Below, piece after piece: positions 26,015 through 34,925 of a stretch of DNA of 64,000 nt. Where the stretch lies: positions 1 to 64,000 of the forward strand of contig NZ_BCYY01000016.1 of NCBI RefSeq assembly GCF_001598435.1. Reading direction: 5' to 3'. Numbering within the stretch: position 1 is the stretch's first letter; the number at the start of each line of letters is the position of its first letter. Under the pieces are notes generated by a model. That model was not told the DNA's origin, made no database searches, and saw nothing but the letters and a program-made list of their open reading frames with translations. The position numbers and the translations under genes were made by a program. This DNA is from Sphingomonas pituitosa NBRC 102491. Lineage in GTDB: Bacteria > Pseudomonadota > Alphaproteobacteria > Sphingomonadales > Sphingomonadaceae.

Positions 26015-28222
26015 TCAAACGAACGCCGGCATCCCCGGCAGCAGCTTGTCCAGCGTCACCGGATAATCGCGCACGCGCACGCCGCAGGCATTGTGGATGG
26101 CATTCGCCACCGCTGCACCCACGCCGCACAGGCCGAGCTCGCCCACGCCCTTCGCCTTCATCGGCGAGGTGGTGGGATCGGTCTCGTCGAGGAAGATCAC
26201 CTCCTGGTGCGGGATGTCGGCATGCACCGGCACCTCATACCCGGCGAGGTCGTGGTTGACGAAGAAGCCGAAGCGCTTGTCGACCGCGAGCTCCTCCATC
26301 AGCGCCGAACCGACGCCCATCGTCATCGCGCCGATCACCTGGCTGCGCGCCGACTTGGGATTGAGGATACGCCCCGCCGCGCACACCGCCAGCATCCGGC
26401 GCACGCGGACCTCTGCGGTGGCCGCATCGACCGCGACCTCGACGAAATGCGCGCCGAAGGTGGACTGCTGGAATTTCTTGGCGAGGTCGCCATAATCCAT
26501 GAAATCCTCGGCAACGATCTCGCCGGACCTGGCCGCATCCGCCAGCGCGGCGGTGCGGTTGCCGGCGCGGACCTTGCCGTCCTCGAACACCGCATCGGCG
26601 GAATTGAAGCCGAGTGCCGCCGTCACCTTGTCGCGCAGCGCGGTACACGCCGCATAGACGCCGGCGGTGGAGCTGTTGGCGCCCCATTGCCCGCCCGAGC
26701 CTGCCGAGGCCGGGAAGCTCGAATCGCCCAGCCGCACCACCACCGCATTGACGGGCACGCCCATCATCTCCGCCGCAGTCTGCGCGATGATCGTGTAGGT
26801 GCCGGTGCCGATGTCGGTCATGTCGGTCTCGACCGTGACCACGCCCTTGCCGTCCAGCCGCACGCGCGCACCCGAGCGTCCGTTGATGTTGTTGCGGAAG
26901 GCGGCGGCCATGCCCATGCCGATCATCCAGCGGCCTTCGCGAATGGCGCCCGGCGCCTTGGCGCGCTTCGCCCAGCCGAACTTCTCCGCGCCGATCTGCA
27001 TGCACTGGATCAGCTGGCGCTGCGAGAAGGGGCGGTTCGCCGCTTCGGGATCGACCTGGGTGTCGTTGAGCGCGCGGAACGCGACCGGGTCCATGCCCAG
27101 CTTTTCCGCCATCTCGTCCATCGCGATTTCGAGCGCCATCAGGCCCGGCGCCTCGCCCGGCGCGCGCATCGCATTGCCTTCGGGCAGGTCGAGCACCGCG
27201 AGCCGCATCGCGGTCAGGCGGTTCTCGCCGGCATAGAGCAGGCGGGTCTGGCCCACCGCCGTCTCCGGTCCGCCGCCGGGCAGGTCGCCCGACCAGCTTT
27301 CATGGCCGATCGCGGTGATCTTGCCATCCTTGGTGGTGCCGATGCGGATGCGCTGGATCGTCGCCGGGCGGTGCGTGGTGTTGTTGGCGATCAGCGGGCG
27401 CTGGAGCGCCACCTTCACCGGCCGGCCCGCCGCCCTGGCGCCGAGCGCCGCGAGGATCGCGTCGGTGCGGACGAACAGCTTGCCGCCGAACCCGCCGCCG
27501 ACGAAGGGCGACATCAGCCGCACCTTCTCCTTCGGCACGCCCAGCGTGCGCGCGACATCGCCCTTGCCCCAGTTGATCATCTGGTTCGAGGTCCACAGCA
27601 GCAGCTGGTCGCCGTCCCATTTCGCGGTGGAGGCGTGCGGCTCCATCATCGCGTGCGAATGGTCGGGCGTGGTATAGCGCGCATCGAGCTGCACCGGGGC
27701 ACTCGCAAAGGCGCCCTCGAAATTGCCGACCTTGCTTTCGGACGGGCCACCAAAGCCCGGCGGGGGCAGGGGGGCGCCCGCCATTTCGGCTTCGAGGTCG
27801 AACCGGCCCTTGCCGCGCGCATAGTCGACGCGGATCAGCGACGATGCCGCGCGCGCCTGTTCGAACGTCTCGGCCACCACCAGCGCGATCGCCTGGTGGT
27901 AATGCTCGATCTCGGGCCCGCCGAGCAGGTTGGCGGTATTGAAATTGCCCTTGGTCAGCTTGCCGGCATTTTCGGCGGTGACGATCGCGAGCACGCCCGG
28001 CGCGGCCTTGGCGGCACTGAGGTCCATGCCCGTGATCCGCCCCTTGGCGATCGCCGAGCCGAGCACATAGCCATAGGCCGCGCCCGGCGCGACATCGTGC
28101 CGTTCATAGGCATAAGGCGCGCGGCCGGTGGTCTTGAGCGGACCGTCGATCCGGTCGGTGGGCTTGCCGATCACCTTGAGGCGATCGATCGGGTTGGTCG
28201 TGGCGGGGGTATCGAACTTCAT
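26015..28222 (-). CDS. paoC: Aldehyde oxidoreductase molybdenum-binding subunit PaoC-like
   Basis: Large subunit of a xanthine-oxidase-family enzyme, 735 residues, matching E. coli PaoC (YagR). The N-terminal IDRLKVIGKPTDRIDGPLK and the TGRAPYAYE start of the a/b hammerhead are followed by molybdopterin-binding segments such as FVGGGFGGK and GSGGQWG, and by the catalytic glutamate (Glu695) in KGVGELGLCGVG. It should oxidise aldehydes, often aromatic ones, to acids at a molybdenum-cytosine-dinucleotide cofactor. No maturation chaperone (XdhC/PaoD type) is present in the window. It follows paoB by 3 bases. Confidence 0.93.
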   Translation of the reverse strand: MKFDTPATTNPIDRLKVIGKPTDRIDGPLKTTGRAPYAYERHDVAPGAAYGYVLGSAIAKGRITGMDLSAAKAAPGVLAIVTAENAGKLTKGNFNTANLLGGPEIEHYHQAIALVVAETFEQARAASSLIRVDYARGKGRFDLEAEMAGAPLPPPGFGGPSESKVGNFEGAFASAPVQLDARYTTPDHSHAMMEPHASTAKWDGDQLLLWTSNQMINWGKGDVARTLGVPKEKVRLMSPFVGGGFGGKLFVRTDAILAALGARAAGRPVKVALQRPLIANNTTHRPATIQRIRIGTTKDGKITAIGHESWSGDLPGGGPETAVGQTRLLYAGENRLTAMRLAVLDLPEGNAMRAPGEAPGLMALEIAMDEMAEKLGMDPVAFRALNDTQVDPEAANRPFSQRQLIQCMQIGAEKFGWAKRAKAPGAIREGRWMIGMGMAAAFRNNINGRSGARVRLDGKGVVTVETDMTDIGTGTYTIIAQTAAEMMGVPVNAVVVRLGDSSFPASAGSGGQWGANSSTAGVYAACTALRDKVTAALGFNSADAVFEDGKVRAGNRTAALADAARSGEIVAEDFMDYGDLAKKFQQSTFGAHFVEVAVDAATAEVRVRRMLAVCAAGRILNPKSARSQVIGAMTMGVGSALMEELAVDKRFGFFVNHDLAGYEVPVHADIPHQEVIFLDETDPTTSPMKAKGVGELGLCGVGAAVANAIHNACGVRVRDYPVTLDKLLPGMPAFV

Positions 28223-28225
28223 GGC

Positions 28226-29176
28226 TCAGCCCCTTGCTTCGCTCAGCACCGCGGCGAGCGTGCGCTCGGCCAATGGCAGCTTGAAGGCATTGTCGTGCGT
28301 CGGCGTGGCGCCGGCGAAGGCGATCCTGGCGGTCGCGGCGGCACCCTTGGGGAGCGCGGCCTCGGCAGCCTCGACCCGCCACGGCTTGTGCGCCATGCCG
28401 CCGAATGCGACGCGGCCGGTGCCGTCCTTCTGCACCACCGCCGCCACCGAGACGAGCGCGAAGGCATAGGAGGCGCGGTCGCGCACCTTGTGGTAGAAAT
28501 GCTTGCCGCCCAGCGGCTTGGGCAGCGTCACCGCAGTGATCAGCTCGCCGGCCTGCAGCGTGTTGTCGAGGTGCGGGGTGTCGCCCGGCAGGCGGTGGAA
28601 ATCGGCGATGGCGATCTTGCGCGTCGCACCATCCGGCTTCACCGTCTCCACGGTGGCGTCGAGCAGCCGCATCGCGATGGCCATGTCGCCCGGATAGGTG
28701 GCGATGCACGCCTGGCTGGTGCCGATCACCGCCAGTTGGCGGCTGAACCCGCCGATCGCCGCGCAGCCGCTGCCGGGCTTGCGCTTGTTGCAGGGCTGGT
28801 TGGGGTCGTAGAAATAGGGGCAGCGCGTGCGCTGGAGCAGGTTGCCCGCGGTGGTCGCCTTGTTGCGCAGCTGGCCCGAGGCGCCCGCGACGATCGCCCG
28901 CGTCAGCACCCCATAGTCGCGGCGCACGCGCTTGTCGGCGGCGAGATCGGTGTTGCGCACCAGCGCGCCGATGCGCAGGCCGCCGTCGCTCGTCTCCTCG
29001 ATCCGGTCGAGCGCGAGCTTGTTGACGTCGATCAGATGCGCCGGAGTCTCGATCTCGAGCTTCATCAGGTCGAGCAGGTTGGTGCCGCCGGCGATGAACT
29101 TCGCGCCGGGGGTCTTGGCGGCGAGGGCTGCGGCATCGGCCGGGCTGCTCGCACGGGTGTAGTGGAACGCCTTCAT
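28226..29176 (-). CDS. paoB: Aldehyde oxidoreductase FAD-binding subunit PaoB-like
   Basis: 316 residues from ATG 29176, which overlaps the paoA stop (ATGA). FAD-binding residues are in [15 protein letters not shown] and in GNLLQRTRC. The insert [21 protein letters not shown], plus a fourth cysteine in SQACIA, matches the extra [4Fe-4S] site known in E. coli PaoB and absent from ordinary xanthine dehydrogenase FAD subunits. It carries electrons from the iron-sulfur subunit to FAD and then to an acceptor. Confidence 0.93.
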   Translation of the reverse strand: MKAFHYTRASSPADAAALAAKTPGAKFIAGGTNLLDLMKLEIETPAHLIDVNKLALDRIEETSDGGLRIGALVRNTDLAADKRVRRDYGVLTRAIVAGASGQLRNKATTAGNLLQRTRCPYFYDPNQPCNKRKPGSGCAAIGGFSRQLAVIGTSQACIATYPGDMAIAMRLLDATVETVKPDGATRKIAIADFHRLPGDTPHLDNTLQAGELITAVTLPKPLGGKHFYHKVRDRASYAFALVSVAAVVQKDGTGRVAFGGMAHKPWRVEAAEAALPKGAAATARIAFAGATPTHDNAFKLPLAERTLAAVLSEARG

Positions 29177-29817
29177 GCCTGCCTCCGCCCCGCGGCCTCG
29201 CGGATCGCCTCGACGATGTTGGAATAGGCGCCGCAGCGGCAGATGTTGCCGCTCATCCGCTCGCGGATTTCGCTGTCGGTCAGCGCAGGCGCTGCGGCGA
29301 CGTCGCCGGACACATGGCTGGGGATGCCCGCCTTGATCTCGTCGAGCACCGCCACCGCCGAGCAGATCTGCCCCGGGGTGCAGTAGCCGCACTGATAGCC
29401 GTCATGCTTGACGAAGGCGGCCTGCATCGGGTGCAGGTCCTCCGGCGTGCCCAGGCCTTCGATCGTCGTCACGCTGTCGCCATCGTGCATCACCGCCAGG
29501 CTGAGGCAGGAATTGATGCGACGGCCGTTGACCATCACCGTGCACGCACCGCACTGGCCGTGGTCGCAGCCCTTCTTGGTGCCGGTCAGGTGAAGATGCT
29601 CGCGCAGCGCGTCGAGCAGGGTGGTGCGGGTGTCCACCGTGAGCTCGGCCGGCTTGCCGTTGACCTTCAGCTGGATGGGCAAAGTGGGGGGCGTCTCCAT
29701 CGGCGCGGCCGGTTCCTTGTTGCTGGCGCTGGCGGGGAGGGCGGTCACGGCGGCGAAGCCTGCGCCGCTCGCCAGCAACCCCCGTCGCGATACGCCGATA
29801 TCGGCTGGTCTATCCAT
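29173..29817 (-). CDS. paoA: Aldehyde oxidoreductase 2Fe-2S subunit PaoA-like, Tat signal
   Basis: 214 residues from ATG 29817. The N-terminus has [20 protein letters not shown], a twin-arginine signal, so the assembled PaoABC-type complex is likely periplasmic. The first 2Fe-2S domain has [10 protein letters not shown] and a further Cys in RINSC; the second has [10 protein letters not shown] and NICRCG. A longer reading up to 29913 adds 32 residues before the Tat signal and is less likely. It heads the paoABC operon. Confidence 0.94.
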   Translation of the reverse strand: MDRPADIGVSRRGLLASGAGFAAVTALPASASNKEPAAPMETPPTLPIQLKVNGKPAELTVDTRTTLLDALREHLHLTGTKKGCDHGQCGACTVMVNGRRINSCLSLAVMHDGDSVTTIEGLGTPEDLHPMQAAFVKHDGYQCGYCTPGQICSAVAVLDEIKAGIPSHVSGDVAAAPALTDSEIRERMSGNICRCGAYSNIVEAIREAAGRRQA

Positions 29818-30122
29818 GTCCTGGGTGTCCCCTGCTTGCCTGTTCCCTCGCCAAATGGCCGTGCGCCGGGCTTGTTCCGGCGTGATCCAGGCGGGGTCGA
29901 TAGCCTTGTGCATCTACCGGCTTTTCGCCGCAGCCGCAATTGTACCGACAGGTAGCAAACTTGCTTTCCACCATTGCAATTCGGCAACAGTGTCGTGACA
30001 TTTTGTTTCCGGGCGTGTCTGTCGCGTTGCCATTGCCCGTAGTTCGTGCAGACATGGGCGAATGTGAAGGCGCACGAAAGTTGCGTCGACTACGGAAAAT
30101 GTTCCGGGAAAAGGGAAAATCC

Positions 30123-33056
30123 ATGACGTCCACGTTCAGAACCTGTCTGCTCGCGTCGACCATGCTGGTCGCCGGCATTGCGGCGCCTGCCTATGCCCAG
30201 CAACAAAGCGTCCCCGAGCCCGAAGCCCAGGCCGAAAGCGGCAGCGAAATCGTCGTCACCGGCACCCGCATTTCGCGCCCGGATCTCGAACTGGCCAGCC
30301 CGGTCAACGTCATCAGCCAGCAGGAAATCACGTTCCGCCAGCCGGGCACCGCGGATGACCTGCTGCGCAACCTGCCGGCGATCCGCCCGTCGATCGGCGC
30401 GGGCGTGAACAACGGCTCCGACGGTTCCTCGACGCTCAACCTGCGCGGCATCGGCGAGCAGCGCACCCTGGTGCTGCTGGATGGCCGCCGCCTCGTGCCC
30501 TATGGCCTGGACGGCCTGACCGACACCAACAACATCCCCGTTGCCCTGCTGCAGCGCGTGGAAGTGTTCACCGGCGGCGCCTCCTCCACCTATGGCGCGG
30601 ACGCCGTGGCCGGCGTCGTCAACTTCATCACCCGTCGCGACTTCTCCGGCATCGACGCGTCGGCGAGCTACCGCGTGTCCGAACGCGGCGACAGCCAGCG
30701 CTTCAAGGCCGATCTCGTCGTCGGCGGCAACTTCGCCGATGGCCGCGGCAACGTCGTGCTGGCGGTGGGCTATACCAAGGCCGATCCGCTGCTTCACATC
30801 GATCGCAAGATCAGCGAAGTGCCGATCAGCTCCACCACCGGGGCCTTCGCCGGCTCGAGCACCGCGGCCGTGACGATCTTCGGCTCGCCCGGCCTGACCG
30901 CGCTCGGCCTCGGCCCCAGCGACTTCGGCGCCGTGGTCAACCCGACGACCGGCCTGCTCCAGTCCGCGACCGCGAACGACACCTACAACACCAACATCGG
31001 CACCTATTTCCAGACGCCGCTCGACCGCATCAACGCCTATTCGGCGGGCTATTACAAGATCACCGACGCGATCGAATTCTACGGTTCGGCGATGTTCACG
31101 CGGAACCAGATCGCGACCCAGCTCGCATCCTCGGGCACGTTCAACAACACCTATCAGCTGGGCCTGAACAACCCCTATCTGACGACCGGCATCCGCAACC
31201 AGCTCTGCACCGCGAGCAGGATCTCGGCGGCGGACTGCGCCACGGCGGCGGCCGTGCAGGGCGGCCCGGGCACGGCCGGCTATCGCGAGATCCCGGTGGT
31301 TGCGCAGCGCCGCTTCACCGAGTTCGGCCCGCGCGGCAACCTGTTCGAATCGCAGATGTTCCAGGTGCAGGGCGGCTTCCGCGGTGAAATCACCACGGGC
31401 CTGAAGTACGATGTGTCCGCGCAATATGGCGAGACGACCCAGAACCAGACGCGCCAGCGCTGGGGCTCGTTCAGCAAGGTCCAGCAGGCCCTGCGCGCCT
31501 ATCGCGACGCGAGCGGCACGATCCGCTGCGTCGACAGCGCCAACGGCTGCGTCCCGCTCAACCTGTTCGGTCCAAACGGCTCGATCACGTCGGCGCAGGC
31601 GGCGTTCGTCAATCTCGACGCCATCATCAACCGCAAGGTGCGCCAGACCGTCGTCACCGGCAGCGTCTCGGGCGACCTGTTCACCTCGCCGCTGGCTGCC
31701 AGCAAGATCGCGTTCGCGGTGGGCGCCGAATATCGCAAGATCACGGCCGCCAGCCAGCCGGACGGCCCCTCGCAGGTGCAGGGCGAAGTGCTCGGCACCG
31801 GCGCGCGTACGCCGCCGGACACGGGCCGCTACAGCGTGAAGGAAGTGTTCGGCGAATTGATCGCGCCGCTCGTCGAGAACCAGCCGTTCATCTACAAGCT
31901 GACGGCGGAAGCGGGCATCCGCTATTCCGACTACACCACCACCGGCGGCAGCACGACGTGGAAGGCCGGCGGCACCTGGGAGCCGGTGCAGGGCTTCAAG
32001 TTCCGCGGCACCTATCAGGTGGCGGTGCGCTCGCCCAACATCCAGGAACTGTTCCAGTCGCCCGTCCAGGGCCTGGGCAACCTGACGCGCGACGTCTGCG
32101 CCGGCACCGGCGTGCTGAGCAACGCACCGCTGGCCGCGCTCTGCGTCGCCACCGGCGCGCCGGCCGGCACGATCGGTTCGATCGCCCAGCCGAGCTCGGG
32201 CCAGATCAACAACACCACCGCAGGCAACCGCAACCTCGACGTGGAAAAGGCGAAGACCCTCACCCTGGGCGGCGTGTTCACGCCCACCTTCCTGAAGGGC
32301 TTCTCCGCGACCGTCGACTATTTCCGCATCGACGTGTCGAACGCGATCACCCAGCCGGCGCAGGCGGACATCCTGAACGGCTGCTATTCGGCGACGCTGA
32401 ACCCCAGCTTCTCGAACAACGCGTTCTGCGCGCTGATCCAGCGTAACCCGCTGACCGGCACGCTGAACGGCGCCGGCGAAACCCCGGGCGTGATCCTGAC
32501 CTATTCGAACCTGGGTCGGATCCGCACCGCGGGTATCGATCTCGGCGTCAACCAGCGCGTGCTGCTGAACGACATCGGCATCCAGGACAGCGGCGCGATC
32601 TCGGTCGGCTTCAACGGCACCTATCTGGACTATTACCGCTTCCAGGCGAACCCGAACTCGATCGACCGCAACTGCACCGGCCGGTACAGCGCGGGCGGCT
32701 GCACCAATCCGCGCGCGAAGCTGCGCTGGAACGGTCGCCTGACCTATGATCGCCCGGACTTCGACGTCTCGCTGCTGTGGACCCACATCAGCCATGTCAG
32801 CCTGGAGGATCCGATCGGCAGCATCCTGCCGCGTTTCGCCCGCATTCCCGCCTACAACTATTTCGACCTGTCGTTCGGCGTGCGCCCGACCAAGAACCTC
32901 AGCCTGAACTTCACCATGAATAACCTGCTCGACAAGGATCCGCCGCTGGTGGGTTCGGGCGTGGGTGGCACGGCCTACAACAGCGGCAACACCTTCCCGA
33001 CGATCTACGATCCGATCGGCCGGTCCTACACGCTGGGTGCGCGCCTCACCTTCTGA
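30123..33056 (+). CDS. TonB-dependent receptor (large)
   Basis: Outer-membrane receptor, 977 residues. Signal peptide 1-25 (ends PAYA), then a TonB-box-like SEIVVTGTRIS. The plug has SIGAGVNNGSDGSSTLNLRG, QRTLVLLDGRRLVPYG and ASSTYGADAVAGVVNFIT, and the long barrel ends YTLGARLTF. This subtype is common in sphingomonads and caulobacters and often imports sugars, peptides or other organic ligands rather than siderophores; the ligand here cannot be read from sequence. The start ATG 30123 has AGGG upstream. It is divergent from paoABC, but no regulator neighbours it. Confidence 0.92.
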   Translation: MTSTFRTCLLASTMLVAGIAAPAYAQQQSVPEPEAQAESGSEIVVTGTRISRPDLELASPVNVISQQEITFRQPGTADDLLRNLPAIRPSIGAGVNNGSDGSSTLNLRGIGEQRTLVLLDGRRLVPYGLDGLTDTNNIPVALLQRVEVFTGGASSTYGADAVAGVVNFITRRDFSGIDASASYRVSERGDSQRFKADLVVGGNFADGRGNVVLAVGYTKADPLLHIDRKISEVPISSTTGAFAGSSTAAVTIFGSPGLTALGLGPSDFGAVVNPTTGLLQSATANDTYNTNIGTYFQTPLDRINAYSAGYYKITDAIEFYGSAMFTRNQIATQLASSGTFNNTYQLGLNNPYLTTGIRNQLCTASRISAADCATAAAVQGGPGTAGYREIPVVAQRRFTEFGPRGNLFESQMFQVQGGFRGEITTGLKYDVSAQYGETTQNQTRQRWGSFSKVQQALRAYRDASGTIRCVDSANGCVPLNLFGPNGSITSAQAAFVNLDAIINRKVRQTVVTGSVSGDLFTSPLAASKIAFAVGAEYRKITAASQPDGPSQVQGEVLGTGARTPPDTGRYSVKEVFGELIAPLVENQPFIYKLTAEAGIRYSDYTTTGGSTTWKAGGTWEPVQGFKFRGTYQVAVRSPNIQELFQSPVQGLGNLTRDVCAGTGVLSNAPLAALCVATGAPAGTIGSIAQPSSGQINNTTAGNRNLDVEKAKTLTLGGVFTPTFLKGFSATVDYFRIDVSNAITQPAQADILNGCYSATLNPSFSNNAFCALIQRNPLTGTLNGAGETPGVILTYSNLGRIRTAGIDLGVNQRVLLNDIGIQDSGAISVGFNGTYLDYYRFQANPNSIDRNCTGRYSAGGCTNPRAKLRWNGRLTYDRPDFDVSLLWTHISHVSLEDPIGSILPRFARIPAYNYFDLSFGVRPTKNLSLNFTMNNLLDKDPPLVGSGVGGTAYNSGNTFPTIYDPIGRSYTLGARLTF

Positions 33057-33092
33057 CGCATTCCCTAAAACATAAATGTCTCCCAACACCTG

Positions 33093-33124
33093 AAGCGGCG
33101 GGCCGAAAGGCCCGCCGCTTTTTT
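33093..33124 (+). terminator. Terminator after the 30123 TonB receptor
   Basis: Stem AAGCGGCGGGCC, GAAA loop, GGCCCGCCGCTT and a run of six T. Strong rho-independent terminator, possibly two-way with the minus-strand gene that ends at 33133. Confidence 0.9.
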
Positions 33125-33132
33125 GTCGGGGC

Positions 33133-33387
33133 TCAGTCCTGCTGGTCGGACAGGTCCATGAAGTTGCGGGCGGCTTCGCGATCGGCCTCGTCCTCGAAGG
33201 TGACGTCGAGATCGGGCGCGTTGCCGAGCATGAAGAGGAGCGCCCAGAGCGCAAAGCGGCGGGCGCGATCGGTTTCCAGGCCGAGATCGACCTTCATCCG
33301 TTCGATTCCCGAGGCGAGCGCGGGCGGGGTGAGGGCGCCGAGGTCGGCGGTGCCGAAATAGCGGACTAGCTGATCGTCGAGTTGCAT
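33133..33387 (-). CDS. Small acidic hypothetical protein
   Basis: 84 residues from ATG 33387. I do not recognise a family. It is acidic and helical: MQLDDQLVRYFGTADL at the start, a middle helix ARRFALWALLFMLG that is amphipathic rather than a membrane span, and an acidic tail with DLDVTFEDEADREAARNFMD. It is divergent from hemN with 92 bases between the starts, so the two genes may share a control region. Function is unknown. Confidence 0.7.
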   Translation of the reverse strand: MQLDDQLVRYFGTADLGALTPPALASGIERMKVDLGLETDRARRFALWALLFMLGNAPDLDVTFEDEADREAARNFMDLSDQQD

Positions 33388-33479
33388 GACGCCGCGCCTA
33401 GGCCGGTCCGCCGCGAGCGGCAAGGATACGGGATATTCCCAGGCGACGCGCGCATCCCTGCGGTCCATGCGGCGGGATC

Positions 33480-34802
33480 ATGTGGACCTATCATCCCGAT
33501 CTGCTCGCCACGCCCGTGCCGCGTTACACCAGCTATCCCACCGCCGCCGAATTCGGCGAGGGGGTGGGGCCGGCGGACATGGCGGCGGCGCTGGAGCGGG
33601 TGGGGCCGGAGACCGAGCTCTCGCTCTATCTCCACATTCCGTTCTGCCGCGAGATCTGCTGGTATTGCGGCTGCAACACCGGGGCGGCCAACCGCACCGC
33701 GCGGCTCGACGCCTATCTCCTGCGGCTGTCGGAGGAGATAGAAGCGGTCGCCCGGCGCCTCGGCGGTCGCGGCCGGATCGGGCGGATCGCGTTCGGCGGC
33801 GGCAGCCCCAATGCCATCGCGCCGGAGGCCTTCGCTCGTCTCGCAGAGCACGCAAAGGCCGCGTTCGGCGCGGCGGCACCGGTGCTTTCGGTAGAAGTGG
33901 ATCCGCGCGGTTTCGATGCCGCCTGGGCGGAGGCGATGGCGAAGGCAGGCGTTTCCCGCGCCAGCCTGGGCGTGCAGACCTTCGATGCGGGCCTGCAGGC
34001 GGCGATCGGCCGGGTGCAGCCGCGCGAGGACATCGCCGCCACCGTCGACCTGCTGCGCGGCGCCGGTATCGAATCGATCAATTTCGACCTGATGTACGGC
34101 CTGCCCGGGCAGACGGACGAGGCGCTTGCCGCATCGATCGGCGAAAGCGTGGCGATGGGTGCCGATCGCCTGGCGGTGTTCGGCTATGCCCATGTGCCGC
34201 ACCTGATCCCGCGCCAGCGCCGGATCGATGCGACGGCGCTCCCGGATGCCGCCGCGCGCTTCGGCCAGGCTGCGCTGGCGCATGCTGCGCTGCTGGGCGC
34301 CGGCTATGATCCGATCGGCTTCGATCATTTCGCCCGGCCCGGCGATGCCATCGCCGTCGCCGCGCGCGAGGGGCGGTTGCGGCGCAACTTCCAGGGGTTC
34401 ACCGAGGACGAGGCCGAGGTGCTGATCGGCCTGGGGGCGAGTGCGATCAGCCAGTTTCCGGACCTGCTCGTGCAGAACGAGAAGAATGCCGGGCGGTGGC
34501 ACATGGCGGTTTCCTCCGGCCGGTTGGCGGCTGCGCGCGGGGTGCGGCGCTCCAGCGACGATCAGTGGCGCGCGGCGGCGATCGAGGAACTGCTCTGCCA
34601 GGGCCAGGCCGATCTGGCGGGCATCTCCGGCCGCGCGGCGATCGCGCTGCGGCTTGCCCGGTTCGCCGCGCTGGACCTGGTGCGCTGGGAAGGCAGCGTG
34701 CTGCTGCTCGCCCCGGAGGCGCTGCCCTATGCGCGGGTGATCGCCAGCGCCGTCGACCAGTATCGCGGCCCCGCGGCAACGCGCTTCAGCAGCGCGGTGT
34801 GA
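33480..34802 (+). CDS. hemN: Oxygen-independent coproporphyrinogen III oxidase HemN
   Basis: Radical-SAM heme biosynthesis enzyme, 440 residues. Cluster motif HIPFCREICWYCGC with Cys56, Cys60, Cys63 and Cys65 (the CxxxCxxCxC arrangement of HemN). The SAM-binding glycine motif is FGGGSPN here, in place of the usual GGGTPT. Other family segments are SVEVDPRG, GVQTFD, NFDLMYGLPGQT and the C-terminal HemN domain (about 340-430). It decarboxylates coproporphyrinogen without oxygen, so it complements the bd oxidase for low-oxygen growth. Confidence 0.95.
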   Translation: MWTYHPDLLATPVPRYTSYPTAAEFGEGVGPADMAAALERVGPETELSLYLHIPFCREICWYCGCNTGAANRTARLDAYLLRLSEEIEAVARRLGGRGRIGRIAFGGGSPNAIAPEAFARLAEHAKAAFGAAAPVLSVEVDPRGFDAAWAEAMAKAGVSRASLGVQTFDAGLQAAIGRVQPREDIAATVDLLRGAGIESINFDLMYGLPGQTDEALAASIGESVAMGADRLAVFGYAHVPHLIPRQRRIDATALPDAAARFGQAALAHAALLGAGYDPIGFDHFARPGDAIAVAAREGRLRRNFQGFTEDEAEVLIGLGASAISQFPDLLVQNEKNAGRWHMAVSSGRLAAARGVRRSSDDQWRAAAIEELLCQGQADLAGISGRAAIALRLARFAALDLVRWEGSVLLLAPEALPYARVIASAVDQYRGPAATRFSSAV

Positions 34803-34925
34803 TCCATCCGATCTCAGGGAAGATACCCAGCCTTCGGTGTATAGCTTCGGTTAATCGAGGGTCTTATAAGGCGCCGGCCCGACACGCGCCGGGGTCTTTG
34901 TTTTGCGCGGTTCGAAAGAGCACCG

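Noticed and set aside
26093..29227. Plus-strand open frame of about 1044 codons across paoABC
   Set aside because: Antisense to three genes with intact cofactor motifs; the translation has no domain and the typical RHR/DRR composition of shadow frames.
30090..33254. Minus-strand open frame of about 1054 codons across the TonB receptor
   Set aside because: Antisense to a receptor with signal peptide, plug and barrel end; no ribosome-binding site or domain.
34803..34925. Rho-independent terminator after hemN
   Set aside because: Only a 5-bp stem (CCGGC/GCCGG) precedes GGTCTTTGTTTT, too weak to list as a feature.
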